NCBI RefSeq assembly: GCF_000308755.1
Contig: NZ_BAGF01000081.1
Location: forward strand, 45,539 to 109,538
Source: Nocardia pneumoniae NBRC 100136
GTDB taxonomy: Bacteria > Actinomycetota > Actinomycetes > Mycobacteriales > Mycobacteriaceae
DNA length: 64,000 nt
Reading direction: 5' to 3'
The notes beneath the pieces are model-generated. The model worked only from the letters and a program-made list of their open reading frames with translations. It made no database searches and was not told where the DNA came from. Both the position numbers and the translations under genes were made by a program. This document shows positions 15,424-23,197 of this stretch, in pieces. Each line of letters starts with the position of its first letter. Within the stretch, counting starts at the first letter, position 1.

Positions 15424-17496
15424 TCACCCCTCCTGCGCCTGGATAGCCGTGATCGCCACGGTGTTGACGATGTCGGCCACCAGTGCGCCACGGGACAAGT
15501 CGTTGACCGGCTTGCGCAGACCTTGCAGCACCGGGCCGATCGCGATCGCGCCCGCGCTGCGCTGCACCGCCTTGTAGGTGTTGTTGCCGGTATTCAGATC
15601 GGGAAACACGAACACCGTCGCGCGGCCAGCGACCGCGGAATCGGGCAGCTTGGCGTCGGCGACGGTGGGCTCGATCGCGGCGTCGTACTGGATCGGGCCC
15701 TCCACCGGCAGTTCCGGCGCCCGCTCGCGCACCAGCTTGGTCGCGACGCGCACCTTGTCCACGTCGGCGCCGGTGCCGGATTCGCCGGTCGAGTAGGACA
15801 GCATCGCCACCCGGGGTTCGATGCCGAAGCGCGCGGCCGTCGCCGCGGAGGAGATCGCGATATCGGCCAGCTGCTGCGAGCTCGGGTCCGGCACGACGGC
15901 GCAGTCTCCGTAGGCGAGCACCCGGTCGGCCAGGCACATGAGGAACACGCTGGAGACGGTGGCGACGCCCGGCACCGTCTTGATGATCTCCAACGACGGC
16001 CGGATGGTGTGCGCGGTGGTGTGCGCGGCGCCGGAGACCATACCGTCGGCAATGCCCTGATACACCATCATGGTGCCGAAATACGAGATGTCGGCGACGG
16101 TTTCGCGGGCCCGCTCCAGCGTCATGCCTTTGTGCTTGCGCAGTCGCGCGTACTCGGCGGAGAATTCGTCCAGGTAGCCGGAGTTGCGCGGATCGAGCAC
16201 CTGCGCGGCGGAGATGTCCACGCCGAGTTCGGCGGCGCGGGCGCGCACCGCGGTCTCGTCGCCGAGGATGACCAGGTCGGCGATCTTGCGCTGGAGCACC
16301 CGGCCCGCCGCGCGCAGGATGCGGTCGTCGTCGCCCTCCGGCAGCACGATGCGTTTGCGGTCGGCTCGCGCGCGTTCGATGAGCTGGTATTCGAACATCT
16401 CCGGCGTGACCACCGAACTGGGTGGAACGTCGATGCGCCGCAACAGTTCCTCCGCCTCGACGTGCTCCTCCATCAGCGCGAGCGCGGTGTCGACCTTGCG
16501 CGGGTTGCCCGCCGACATGCGGCCGCGGGTGCGGTAGGCCGCGCCCGCGGTGTCGTAGGTGCCGAGGTCGGTGGTGAGGATCGGCAGCTTGGGCTCGAGA
16601 CCGGTGATCAGCCGCGCCACCGCGGGGTGCGGCAGCAGGCCGCCGTTCATGATGATGCCCGACAGCGACGGAAAGCCTTCCGCCTCGTGCGCGTTGACGA
16701 CACTGAGCAGCACGTCCGAACGGTCGCCCGGTGCGATCACCACGACGCCATCGGACAACCGCTCCAAGATGTGTTCGGCCGTCATGCCGCCGACCATGAT
16801 CTGCAGCGCCTCGCGGTGCAGCAATTCCGGGTCGCCGCTGTACATTTCGCCGTCGATCGCCGCGCACAGCTCGGCCATGGTCGGCGCGATCAGCAACGGG
16901 ACCTCGGGCAGGGTCCAGGACGGGACGTCGAACCCGCGCAGCGCGGCGCAGACCTCCTCCAGCCGCCGCGGGTCGCAGCGGTTGGCGATGATGGCGACCA
17001 ACTGCGCGTGCTCGTGGGACAACTCGACAGCGCACAGTTCGGCCAACTGCTTCACCTCATCCGGGGTGCGGCCCGATCCGCGCACCACCAGCAACACGGG
17101 AGCGCCCAGGTTGACCGCGATCCTGGCGTTGAACCGCAGCTCGCTGGGGCTGGCCACGTCGGTGTAGTCACTGCCGACCACGACCACCGCGTCGCACATC
17201 TTCGCGACCTCGTGGAAGCGCAGGACGATCTCGCTGATCGCCGCGTCCGGGTCGGCGTGCACCTGCTCGTAGGTCGTGCCGATGGCCTGCTTGTAGTCGA
17301 TGTCCGCGGTGCTGTGCTCGAGCAGCAGCTCCAGAATGTAGTCCGGCTCGGTGGTCGAGCGCGTGATCGGACGGAACACCCCCACCCGTGCCGTGGTGGC
17401 GCACAGCATCTGCAGTACCCCCAGAGCCACCGTCGATTTGCCGGTGTCTCCTTCCGGAGAGGCGATGTAGACGGCTGATGGAGCGTTGTCGGCCAT
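15424..17496 (-). CDS. pta: phosphate acetyltransferase Pta (long form)
   Basis: Phosphotransacetylase of 690 residues that makes acetyl phosphate from acetyl-CoA for AckA. It is the long, three-part form: an N-terminal P-loop-like domain (VYIASPEGDTGKSTVALGVLQML), a central DRTGG-type regulatory domain (VGGMTAEHILERL...VVIAPGDRSDVLLS) and the C-terminal catalytic PTA domain (RIVLPEGDDDRILRAAG, VSGAAHTTAHTIRPSLEIIK, AMLSYSTGESGTGADVDKV, FPDLNTGNNTYKAVQRSAGAIAIGPVLQGL). The ATG at 17496 gives the conserved start MADNAPSAVYIASPEGD; a longer frame to 17694 has no support. Confidence 0.96.
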   Translation of the reverse strand: MADNAPSAVYIASPEGDTGKSTVALGVLQMLCATTARVGVFRPITRSTTEPDYILELLLEHSTADIDYKQAIGTTYEQVHADPDAAISEIVLRFHEVAKMCDAVVVVGSDYTDVASPSELRFNARIAVNLGAPVLLVVRGSGRTPDEVKQLAELCAVELSHEHAQLVAIIANRCDPRRLEEVCAALRGFDVPSWTLPEVPLLIAPTMAELCAAIDGEMYSGDPELLHREALQIMVGGMTAEHILERLSDGVVVIAPGDRSDVLLSVVNAHEAEGFPSLSGIIMNGGLLPHPAVARLITGLEPKLPILTTDLGTYDTAGAAYRTRGRMSAGNPRKVDTALALMEEHVEAEELLRRIDVPPSSVVTPEMFEYQLIERARADRKRIVLPEGDDDRILRAAGRVLQRKIADLVILGDETAVRARAAELGVDISAAQVLDPRNSGYLDEFSAEYARLRKHKGMTLERARETVADISYFGTMMVYQGIADGMVSGAAHTTAHTIRPSLEIIKTVPGVATVSSVFLMCLADRVLAYGDCAVVPDPSSQQLADIAISSAATAARFGIEPRVAMLSYSTGESGTGADVDKVRVATKLVRERAPELPVEGPIQYDAAIEPTVADAKLPDSAVAGRATVFVFPDLNTGNNTYKAVQRSAGAIAIGPVLQGLRKPVNDLSRGALVADIVNTVAITAIQAQEG

Positions 17497-17612
17497 GCCC
17501 GTGAGCTTAGTGAACAGGCGGCAATCCGACTCGGTCGCACGACCGGTCCCCTGGTGACGTGCGGTTTCGGCTACTGCCCGCCCGAGCTGGGCCGGACCGC
17601 TATAGTCCGGGC

Positions 17613-18119
17613 ATGGCTGAGCAGTTTCCGGATCGGCAGTGGGGTTCGAATACCAACCTATTGGCCCGCGCGGCAAGCAGATTGGCGGCGACAAAGCCGG
17701 GTTCCCGGTTGATCCGCGCCGTCACTCCGCTCGACCGGGCGATCCTGGAACGCACCGACGCCAAGTACACCCTGCTCGGCCCGATCGGCGCGCCGGTCAT
17801 CCTGCTCACCACCATCGGCCGCAAGTCGGGTCAGCCGCGCACCCAGCCGCTGCTCTACGTGCACGACGGCGACACGCTCTACGTGGTCGGCAGCAACTTC
17901 GGCCAGGCACACCACCCCGCTTGGACCGCCAATCTCCTGGCGAACCCCACCGCGACGGTGGCGATCGCGGGCGAACGCATCGACGTCACCGCCACCCCCG
18001 TCGAGGGACCCGACAAAGACACCATCTTCAACCGCTTCGTCGACGTCACCGCCGCCTACGCCGCCTACCGCTCCCGCACCACCCGCGACCTGCGCATCTT
18101 CGCCCTCCGCCGGGCGTAA
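17613..18119 (+). CDS. deazaflavin (F420)-dependent nitroreductase-family protein
   Basis: Small protein of 168 residues in the Ddn/F420-dependent oxidoreductase split-barrel family. Recognisable features are APVILLTTIGRKSGQPRTQPLLYVHDGDTLYVVGSNFGQAHHPAWTANLLANPTATVAIAGERI, where the GRKSG loop contacts the cofactor phosphate. These enzymes use F420H2 to reduce quinones or nitro compounds. It lies convergent to fgd, which makes F420H2, so cofactor supply and use are neighbours. TATAGT six bases before the ATG suggests a leaderless mRNA. Confidence 0.9.
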   Translation: MAEQFPDRQWGSNTNLLARAASRLAATKPGSRLIRAVTPLDRAILERTDAKYTLLGPIGAPVILLTTIGRKSGQPRTQPLLYVHDGDTLYVVGSNFGQAHHPAWTANLLANPTATVAIAGERIDVTATPVEGPDKDTIFNRFVDVTAAYAAYRSRTTRDLRIFALRRA

Positions 18120-18191
18120 CCGTCCCGCGAGTGGCACATGGCCGCGGCATCGGCCGAGTAGCCGTCACCGTGATGTGCCACTCGCGGACGG
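18120..18191. terminator. long inverted repeat between convergent genes
   Basis: Arms at 18120-18139 (CCGTCCCGCGAGTGGCACAT) and 18173-18191 (ATGTGCCACTCGCGGACGG) pair over 19 positions with one bulged C; the loop is 33 bases. It starts at the base after the TAA of the F420 enzyme gene and ends two bases before the fgd stop. No T-run follows, as is common in actinobacteria. A bidirectional terminator is the simplest reading. Confidence 0.7.
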
Positions 18192-18193
18192 GC

Positions 18194-19204
18194 TCAGGCA
18201 AGGGCGCGCAGGCGGGGGGCCAGGTCGCGCTGGAAGAGGTCGAGGAAACGGCGCTGGTCGTGGCCGGGGGCGTGGAACACGAGGTGGTTGAGCCCGGCAT
18301 CGAGGTAGGGCTTGATCTGCTCCACGGCCTGGTCGGGGTCACTTGCGACGATCCAGCGCTTGCCGATCTGCTCGATGGGCAGTGCGTCGGCGGCGGCTTC
18401 CATCTCGATCGGGTCGGTGATGCTGTGCTTCTGCTCCGCGGTCAGCGAGAGCGGGGCCCAGAAGCGCGTGTTCTCCAGCGCCAGTTCCGGATCGGTGTCG
18501 TAGGAGATCTTGATCTCGATCATCCGGTCGATGTCGTCGACGGTGCGGCCTGCCTTCGCCGCGCCCTCGGCGACCGCGGGCATCAGCTTCTCGGTGTAGA
18601 GGTCCATGCCCTTGCCCGACGTGCAGATGAAGCCCTCGCCCGCACGTCCGGCGTACCGCGCGACCAGCGGACCACCCGCGGCGATGTAGATCGGGACGCC
18701 GCCCTTGGGCACGTCGTAGATGGAGGCGCCGACGGTCTTGTAGTACTCGCCGTCGAAGTCGACGCGGTCGCCGGTCCACAGCGCGCGCATCAGGTCGACC
18801 GCCTCGCGCAAGCGGGCGAAACGCTCCTTGAATTCCGGCCATTCGCCGGTGTATCCGGTGGCGATCTCGTTGAGCGCCTCGCCGGTGCCCACCCCGAGCA
18901 TGACGCGGTCCGGGTACAGGCAGCCCATGGTGGCGAACGCCTGCGCGATCACCGCCGGGTTGTAGCGGAAGGTCGGGGTGAGCACCGAGGTGCCCAGCTG
19001 GATGCGCTGGGTGCGCTCGCCGACCGCCGCCATCCAGGCCAGCGAGAACGGCGCGTGCCCGCCCTTGTGCCGCCAGGGCTGGAAGTGGTCGCTCACGGTG
19101 GCGCTGTCCAGGCCGTGTTCCTCGGCCAGCACCGCGATCTCCACGAGTTCACGGGGGCCGAACTGCTCCGCCGATGCCTTGTATCCGAGCTTGAGTTCGC
19201 TCAT
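18194..19204 (-). CDS. fgd: F420-dependent glucose-6-phosphate dehydrogenase
   Basis: Enzyme of 336 residues, the same length as M. tuberculosis Fgd1, that oxidises glucose-6-phosphate and reduces coenzyme F420. It is a luciferase-like TIM barrel: LKLGYKASAEQFGPRELVEIAVLAEEHGLDSATVSDHFQPWRH, GTSVLTPTFRYNPAVIAQAFATMGCLYPDRVMLGVGTGEALNE, and YIAAGGPLVARYAGRAGEGFICTSGKG. His40 in SDHFQPW and the YNP loop are in conserved positions. It supplies F420H2 to Ddn-type reductases such as the neighbour at 17613. The ATG at 19204 gives the typical N-terminus MSELKLGYKAS. Confidence 0.96.
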   Translation of the reverse strand: MSELKLGYKASAEQFGPRELVEIAVLAEEHGLDSATVSDHFQPWRHKGGHAPFSLAWMAAVGERTQRIQLGTSVLTPTFRYNPAVIAQAFATMGCLYPDRVMLGVGTGEALNEIATGYTGEWPEFKERFARLREAVDLMRALWTGDRVDFDGEYYKTVGASIYDVPKGGVPIYIAAGGPLVARYAGRAGEGFICTSGKGMDLYTEKLMPAVAEGAAKAGRTVDDIDRMIEIKISYDTDPELALENTRFWAPLSLTAEQKHSITDPIEMEAAADALPIEQIGKRWIVASDPDQAVEQIKPYLDAGLNHLVFHAPGHDQRRFLDLFQRDLAPRLRALA

Positions 19205-19446
19205 CTGCCACGCTCCTCGCGTATCGTTTCGCCGCCATCGCGATCCGCCCTCGACAGTAGCCAACCCGATCGTCGTGCGGTGCGGACGGCCCGCCGTGGA
19301 TGATCTTCGCCGTCGCCCGGTGATCGGCCCGGGCCTCAGCAGGAGAACGTCGTGGCCCGGGCGAGGTATTTCGCCGGAATCGCCGGGCGCGGGGCCATGT
19401 TGATCATTCCCGTTTCGGTTGCGGGCCGATAGCGGATAATGGCCGC

Positions 19447-20247
19447 GTGACTGCGGATGACGAACCGATCCTGTCCTACCTGACCGATATGGACGGGGTG
19501 CTGGTGCACGAGGACCATCTCATACCCGGCGCCGACGAGTTCCTCGCCGAGCTGCGTGCCAACGAGACGCCGTTCCTGGTGCTGACGAACAACTCGATCC
19601 GCACACCACGCGATCTCCAGGCGCGGCTGCGGCACACCGGGCTCGATATCCCGGAGGAGGCGATCTGGACATCCGCGCTGGCCACCGCCACGTTCCTGAA
19701 CGAGCAGCGCCCCAACGGAACCGCTTATGTGGTGGGCGAATCGGGGCTCACCACGGCGCTGCACGAGATCGGCTACGTCCTCACCGACAGCCAGCCCGAC
19801 TACGTGGTGCTCGGCGAGACCAGAACCTACTCCTTCGAGGCGATCACCACCGCGATCCGACTGGTCGAGCGTGGCGCGCGTTTCATCGCGACCAACCCCG
19901 ACCCGACCGGCCCGTCCCGGGAGGGCTCGCTGCCCGCGACCGGGTCGGTGGCCGCGCTGATCACCCGCGCCACCGGCCGCGAACCGTACTACGTCGGCAA
20001 GCCGAACCCGCTGATGATGCGTTCCGCGCTGCGCCGCATCGGCGCCCACTCCCAGTCCACGGTGATGATCGGCGACCGGATGGACACCGACGTCATCTCC
20101 GGCCTGGAAGCGGGGATGCGCACCATCCTGGTCACCTCCGGCATCTCCACCCGCGCGTCCTTCGAGGCGTACCCTTACCGCCCGACCATGGTGGTGGACT
20201 CCGTCGCCGACCTGATCGGAAAAACCAAATCCCCGTTCACCGCCTGA
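19447..20247 (+). CDS. HAD-IIA family phosphatase
   Basis: HAD-superfamily hydrolase of 266 residues with the NagD-like (IIA) cap. Motif I is YLTDMDGVLVHED, motif II LVLTNNSIRTP, motif III includes GKPNPLMM, and motif IV is VMIGDRMDTDVISGLEAGM. Family members dephosphorylate sugar or nucleotide phosphates; the substrate here cannot be told. GTG at 19447 is preceded by GATAAT at 19435-19440, six bases away, with TTGATC 19 bases further up, so the transcript is probably leaderless. Convergent with the MarR gene. Confidence 0.9.
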   Translation: MTADDEPILSYLTDMDGVLVHEDHLIPGADEFLAELRANETPFLVLTNNSIRTPRDLQARLRHTGLDIPEEAIWTSALATATFLNEQRPNGTAYVVGESGLTTALHEIGYVLTDSQPDYVVLGETRTYSFEAITTAIRLVERGARFIATNPDPTGPSREGSLPATGSVAALITRATGREPYYVGKPNPLMMRSALRRIGAHSQSTVMIGDRMDTDVISGLEAGMRTILVTSGISTRASFEAYPYRPTMVVDSVADLIGKTKSPFTA

Positions 20248-20396
20248 TCGGTCGCTCCGCGCCCCATAAACCTCCGCCACCGGATGACCAGGACGACCAT
20301 CGCATCGTGTTCGGCGGCTCTGTTGATCGTCCTGATCAGCAGGCGAACCAGGACTGCGGCACCCACTGGCGGCGTCGGTAGCGATTGCTCTTGCCC

Positions 20397-20891
20397 TCAG
20401 GGGTTATCGGCAGAGTCTTCTGCCGACGACCCGACGCCGAGCTGGTCGTCTCGAGCGGTGATCGCGTCCATGGCGGCGGAGAGCTTCGTGAGCACCTCGG
20501 CGGTCAGCGCGAGCTGTTCGGGGCCGAGTTCGGCGGCAAGGCGCTTGGCCATCACCGCGTGTTGCGGGTTGATGCGCCCGACCGCCGCGCGGCCCGCGTC
20601 GGTGACCGCGACGAGTTTCGCGCGGCGGTGCGCGGGATTGGGCCGGTATTCGGCAAGTCCCTTGTCCACCAACAGATCCGCGATGCGCTGCACGCTCTGA
20701 CGGGTGATGCCCATTTCGCGGGCGATCCCCGCGACGGGCAACGGCGTGTACAGCACCGCGCCCAGCACCTGCCACCACGCGGCGGTCAACCCCGCCGGTC
20801 GCGCCAGTTCCTCGGCCAGCGCGAGGAACTGACCGTTCAAACGGAACGACGTGATCGCCGCCGTCGCGAACAACTTCTGTTCATCATCCAT
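20397..20891 (-). CDS. MarR-family transcriptional regulator
   Basis: Winged-helix regulator of 164 residues. The DNA-binding part is LPVAGIAREMGITRQSVQRIADLLVDKGLAEYRPNPAHRRAKLVAVTDAGRAAV, with the beta-hairpin wing at NPAHRRAK. N- and C-terminal helices form the dimer interface. The ATG at 20891 has GGGAGG upstream. It is the second gene of a two-gene operon after the DJ-1-like gene, 65 bases apart, and probably controls that operon through the large inverted repeat at 21586-21621. Confidence 0.9.
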   Translation of the reverse strand: MDDEQKLFATAAITSFRLNGQFLALAEELARPAGLTAAWWQVLGAVLYTPLPVAGIAREMGITRQSVQRIADLLVDKGLAEYRPNPAHRRAKLVAVTDAGRAAVGRINPQHAVMAKRLAAELGPEQLALTAEVLTKLSAAMDAITARDDQLGVGSSAEDSADNP

Positions 20892-20956
20892 CTTCCGCCT
20901 CCCGCCGACCGGGTCGGCGGTCCGGCCGATCGACCGGACCGCCGACGGATCGCTAC

Positions 20957-21586
20957 TCACGCATGCTGCGCGTCGTACGCCTCGAGCACCGCCCATCCTT
21001 CCGGATCGGCGTGCGCGAACAGCCGGTACCAGCCGTCCAGCACATGCGGCTCGTAGACGCCGAGCCTGCCCAGCACCTCGCGCGCGAATTCGAACGGCGC
21101 GCTCGCGCTGGCCGTGATCACGTCGCCGTCGGTGACGGCACGCTCCTGGACATAATGCTCGGCGCCCGCATATCCGCTGTACAGCAGGAATTCCGCGACA
21201 TTGCTGGTGTGCTTGCGGTTGTCGAGCAGACCCTGCTTGGCCAGCCCGTACGTCGCGCCACAGATGGCGGCGACCGGAACGCCCGCCGCCACGAACTCGC
21301 GCGCCTTCTCCCCGAACGCGTCCAGCTCCGGCCCCATCCACGTCTCGGAGCCGGGCAGGATCAGCATCGCGCTGTCGGCGGGCGTGAGATCGGCGAGCAC
21401 GACATCCGGCAGGATCCGCATCCCGCCCATCGTCGTGATCGGCTCCTGGGTCAGCCCGACCGTCTCGACCCGCCACGTTCCCGGCTCCCGATGCCAGCTC
21501 GGCTTGTTGATGTGCGCGGTGGCCGCGCCTACTTCCCAGTCGGCGAGCGTGTCGTAAACGGCCATGTGCACTGTCTTCGTGGTCAT
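20957..21586 (-). CDS. DJ-1/PfpI family protein
   Basis: Protein of 209 residues with the class-I glutamine-amidotransferase-like fold of DJ-1/PfpI. The nucleophile elbow AAICGATYGLA has Cys109, and Glu18 in DWEVG is at the acid position typical of the family. Typical substrates are glyoxals, isonitriles or none known. The ATG at 21586 abuts the palindromic operator so closely that its last base is the first base of the repeat. It is the first gene of an operon with the MarR regulator, so likely induced when that regulator is inactivated. Confidence 0.88.
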   Translation of the reverse strand: MTTKTVHMAVYDTLADWEVGAATAHINKPSWHREPGTWRVETVGLTQEPITTMGGMRILPDVVLADLTPADSAMLILPGSETWMGPELDAFGEKAREFVAAGVPVAAICGATYGLAKQGLLDNRKHTSNVAEFLLYSGYAGAEHYVQERAVTDGDVITASASAPFEFAREVLGRLGVYEPHVLDGWYRLFAHADPEGWAVLEAYDAQHA

Positions 21587-21621
21587 GACAGTATGCTGTC
21601 ATATTTGACAGCATACTGTCA
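21586..21621. promoter_or_regulatory. perfect inverted repeat operator upstream of the DJ-1/MarR operon
   Basis: Two 16-base arms, TGACAGTATGCTGTCA (21586-21601) and TGACAGCATACTGTCA (21606-21621), are exact reverse complements separated by TATT. Each arm is itself a near-palindrome (TGACAG-4-CTGTCA), so the site offers two dimer sites in mirror image. On the minus strand it carries TTGACA near 21622. It overlaps the start codon of the DJ-1 gene and probably binds the MarR protein. Confidence 0.82.
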
Positions 21622-21750
21622 ATGCATTCCGCCCGACGCCGCCATCGACGGCCACGGCTCGGCCGGATCGGAACCTCCGCTGTGCGCGGGCAACGCCGGT
21701 GCGCCAGAATCCCAGCAGCGCGAAATTCGCGGGAACGGGAGGAACCGTCA

Positions 21751-22233
21751 GTGAGCGTGTGGGGTGAGGTGGTCGTCGGGCTGGTGATCCTGGTCGGCCT
21801 CATCGGGATCGTCGTGCCGATCCTGCCGGGCGTCATCCTGATCTTCGGCGCCATCGCGGTCTGGGCGTTCCTGACCGGTGGAGCCACGGCCTGGACCGTT
21901 TTCGCGATCAGCACGGTGCTGCTGGTGCTCTCCGGGGTCGTCAAATACACCTGGCCGGGACGCAAGATGAAGGAAGCGGGGGTGTCCAATCGCGCGATCT
22001 TCCTGGGCGCGGTTCTCGGCATCGTCGGATTCTTCGTGATTCCGATTGTCGGGCTGTTCGTCGGTTTCGTTCTCGGCGTGTATCTTTCGGAACTCCACCG
22101 GCTGCGCGTCAACCAACAGGCATGGCGGGCAACGGTTCAGGCGCTCAAGGGCGTCGGCCTGTCCATCCTCATCGAACTCTTCGGCGCGCTGCTGGCCACC
22201 AGCGTCTGGGTCGTCGGCGCGATCGCCGCATGA
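21751..22233 (+). CDS. DUF456 family membrane protein
   Basis: Integral membrane protein of 160 residues of the DUF456 family, function unknown. Hydrophobic segments lie near residues 5-25 (EVVVGLVILVGLIGIVVPILPG), 28-46, 50-66, 82-112 (AIFLGAVLGIVGFFVIPIVGLFVGFVLGVYLSE) and 138-158. The PILPGVIL and GxFVxPIVGLFxG motifs are hallmarks. The GTG at 21751 follows GGGAGGAA. Convergent with the amidohydrolase four bases away. Confidence 0.85.
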   Translation: MSVWGEVVVGLVILVGLIGIVVPILPGVILIFGAIAVWAFLTGGATAWTVFAISTVLLVLSGVVKYTWPGRKMKEAGVSNRAIFLGAVLGIVGFFVIPIVGLFVGFVLGVYLSELHRLRVNQQAWRATVQALKGVGLSILIELFGALLATSVWVVGAIAA

Positions 22234-22237
22234 GCGT

Positions 22238-23152
22238 TCAGCGGTCGATGGCGGGGAACGGAATCGTGTCTCCGGCTCGGCTGCCGGGCAATTCGTCGCG
22301 GCGCAGCCGCAGCGTCGGCGGTTCCGGGCGATACAGCGGCAGGGTCGGGGCCGGGTCGGTGGTGACGGTCCGCTCGCGAGCGGGAAGCCGGTAGAACGCG
22401 CGCGCGTTGTCCTCGAGCACCGCGTACATGTCGGTGCCGACCACGTCACAGATCAGGTCGACGTCCGAGTCCTGGAACGGGCGTCCCGCCCTGGTGCCGG
22501 GCAGATCGCTGCCGAACATGAGTGCTTCCGGGTTCACCGCGTGGATGCGGCGCAGGGTGTCGGCGACGTTCATGGCGACCCGACCGAAACCCGTTGCCTT
22601 GACCCGCGCCCCGCGATCGACGAGATCGAGCAGGAACGGCAGCCCCTCCTCGGACATGCCGAGATGGTCGACCGAGAGCGCGGGCAGCTTCGAGATGACG
22701 GGTTGCAGTGACGCGAGCATCGTGCCGTCGATGTAGACCTCGACATGCCAGCCGACCAATTCGTGCGCGCGCAACGCTTGCAGCGTCATGCCGGTGATGT
22801 CGGCGGCCGCGCGTTTGAGGTTGAACCGCAGCGCTCGCACACCGATGCGGTCCAGCTCGATGATCTCCTCGTCGGTGGCGTCCAGGTCGAGGCGGGTGAC
22901 ACCGACCCAGCCCTCGCCGAGCTCGGCGAGGGCGGCCTTCAGGTAGCTCTGATCCGTGCCCTGGAACGACCCGCTGACCACCGCGCCGCCGCTGACGTCG
23001 AACCGCGACATGCGCTTGCGGTAGTCCGCGATGGTGAACGGCTCGGGCAGGTAGCCCTCGTTTTCGGCCAGCGGGAACCGCGGGTCGAAGATGTGCAGGT
23101 GGGCATCGAACACTTGTACAGAATGCCTCAGTGTCGGATTTTCCGCTGCCAC
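22238..23152 (-). CDS. amidohydrolase-family (TIM-barrel) protein
   Basis: Metal-dependent hydrolase-like protein of 304 residues (Amidohydro_2 type). The N-terminal metal motif is VFDAHLHIFDPRFPL; other barrel strands are GVRALRFNLKR, WHVEVYIDG, LSVDHLGMSE and MFGSDLPGTRAGRPF, with Asp in the SDLPG loop. This family includes lactonases and decarboxylases of aromatic acids. The GTG at 23152 lacks a strong ribosome-binding site; a GTG just before FDAHLH is possible. It follows fprA by 45 bases on the same strand and may share its transcript. Confidence 0.82.
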   Translation of the reverse strand: MAAENPTLRHSVQVFDAHLHIFDPRFPLAENEGYLPEPFTIADYRKRMSRFDVSGGAVVSGSFQGTDQSYLKAALAELGEGWVGVTRLDLDATDEEIIELDRIGVRALRFNLKRAAADITGMTLQALRAHELVGWHVEVYIDGTMLASLQPVISKLPALSVDHLGMSEEGLPFLLDLVDRGARVKATGFGRVAMNVADTLRRIHAVNPEALMFGSDLPGTRAGRPFQDSDVDLICDVVGTDMYAVLEDNARAFYRLPARERTVTTDPAPTLPLYRPEPPTLRLRRDELPGSRAGDTIPFPAIDR

Positions 23153-23197
23153 AACAGGGGTGCTGCCGTGGCGGCGGAGGTCGGCCGACGCGGGTGA

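Noticed and set aside
15259..17478. Antisense open frame of 739 codons opposite pta
   Set aside because: Low-complexity, His/Arg-rich translation; pta on the other strand has all family motifs.
17640..17660. tRNA T-loop-like GGTTCGAATACC
   Set aside because: It lies inside the F420 enzyme coding sequence and no cloverleaf can be drawn around it.
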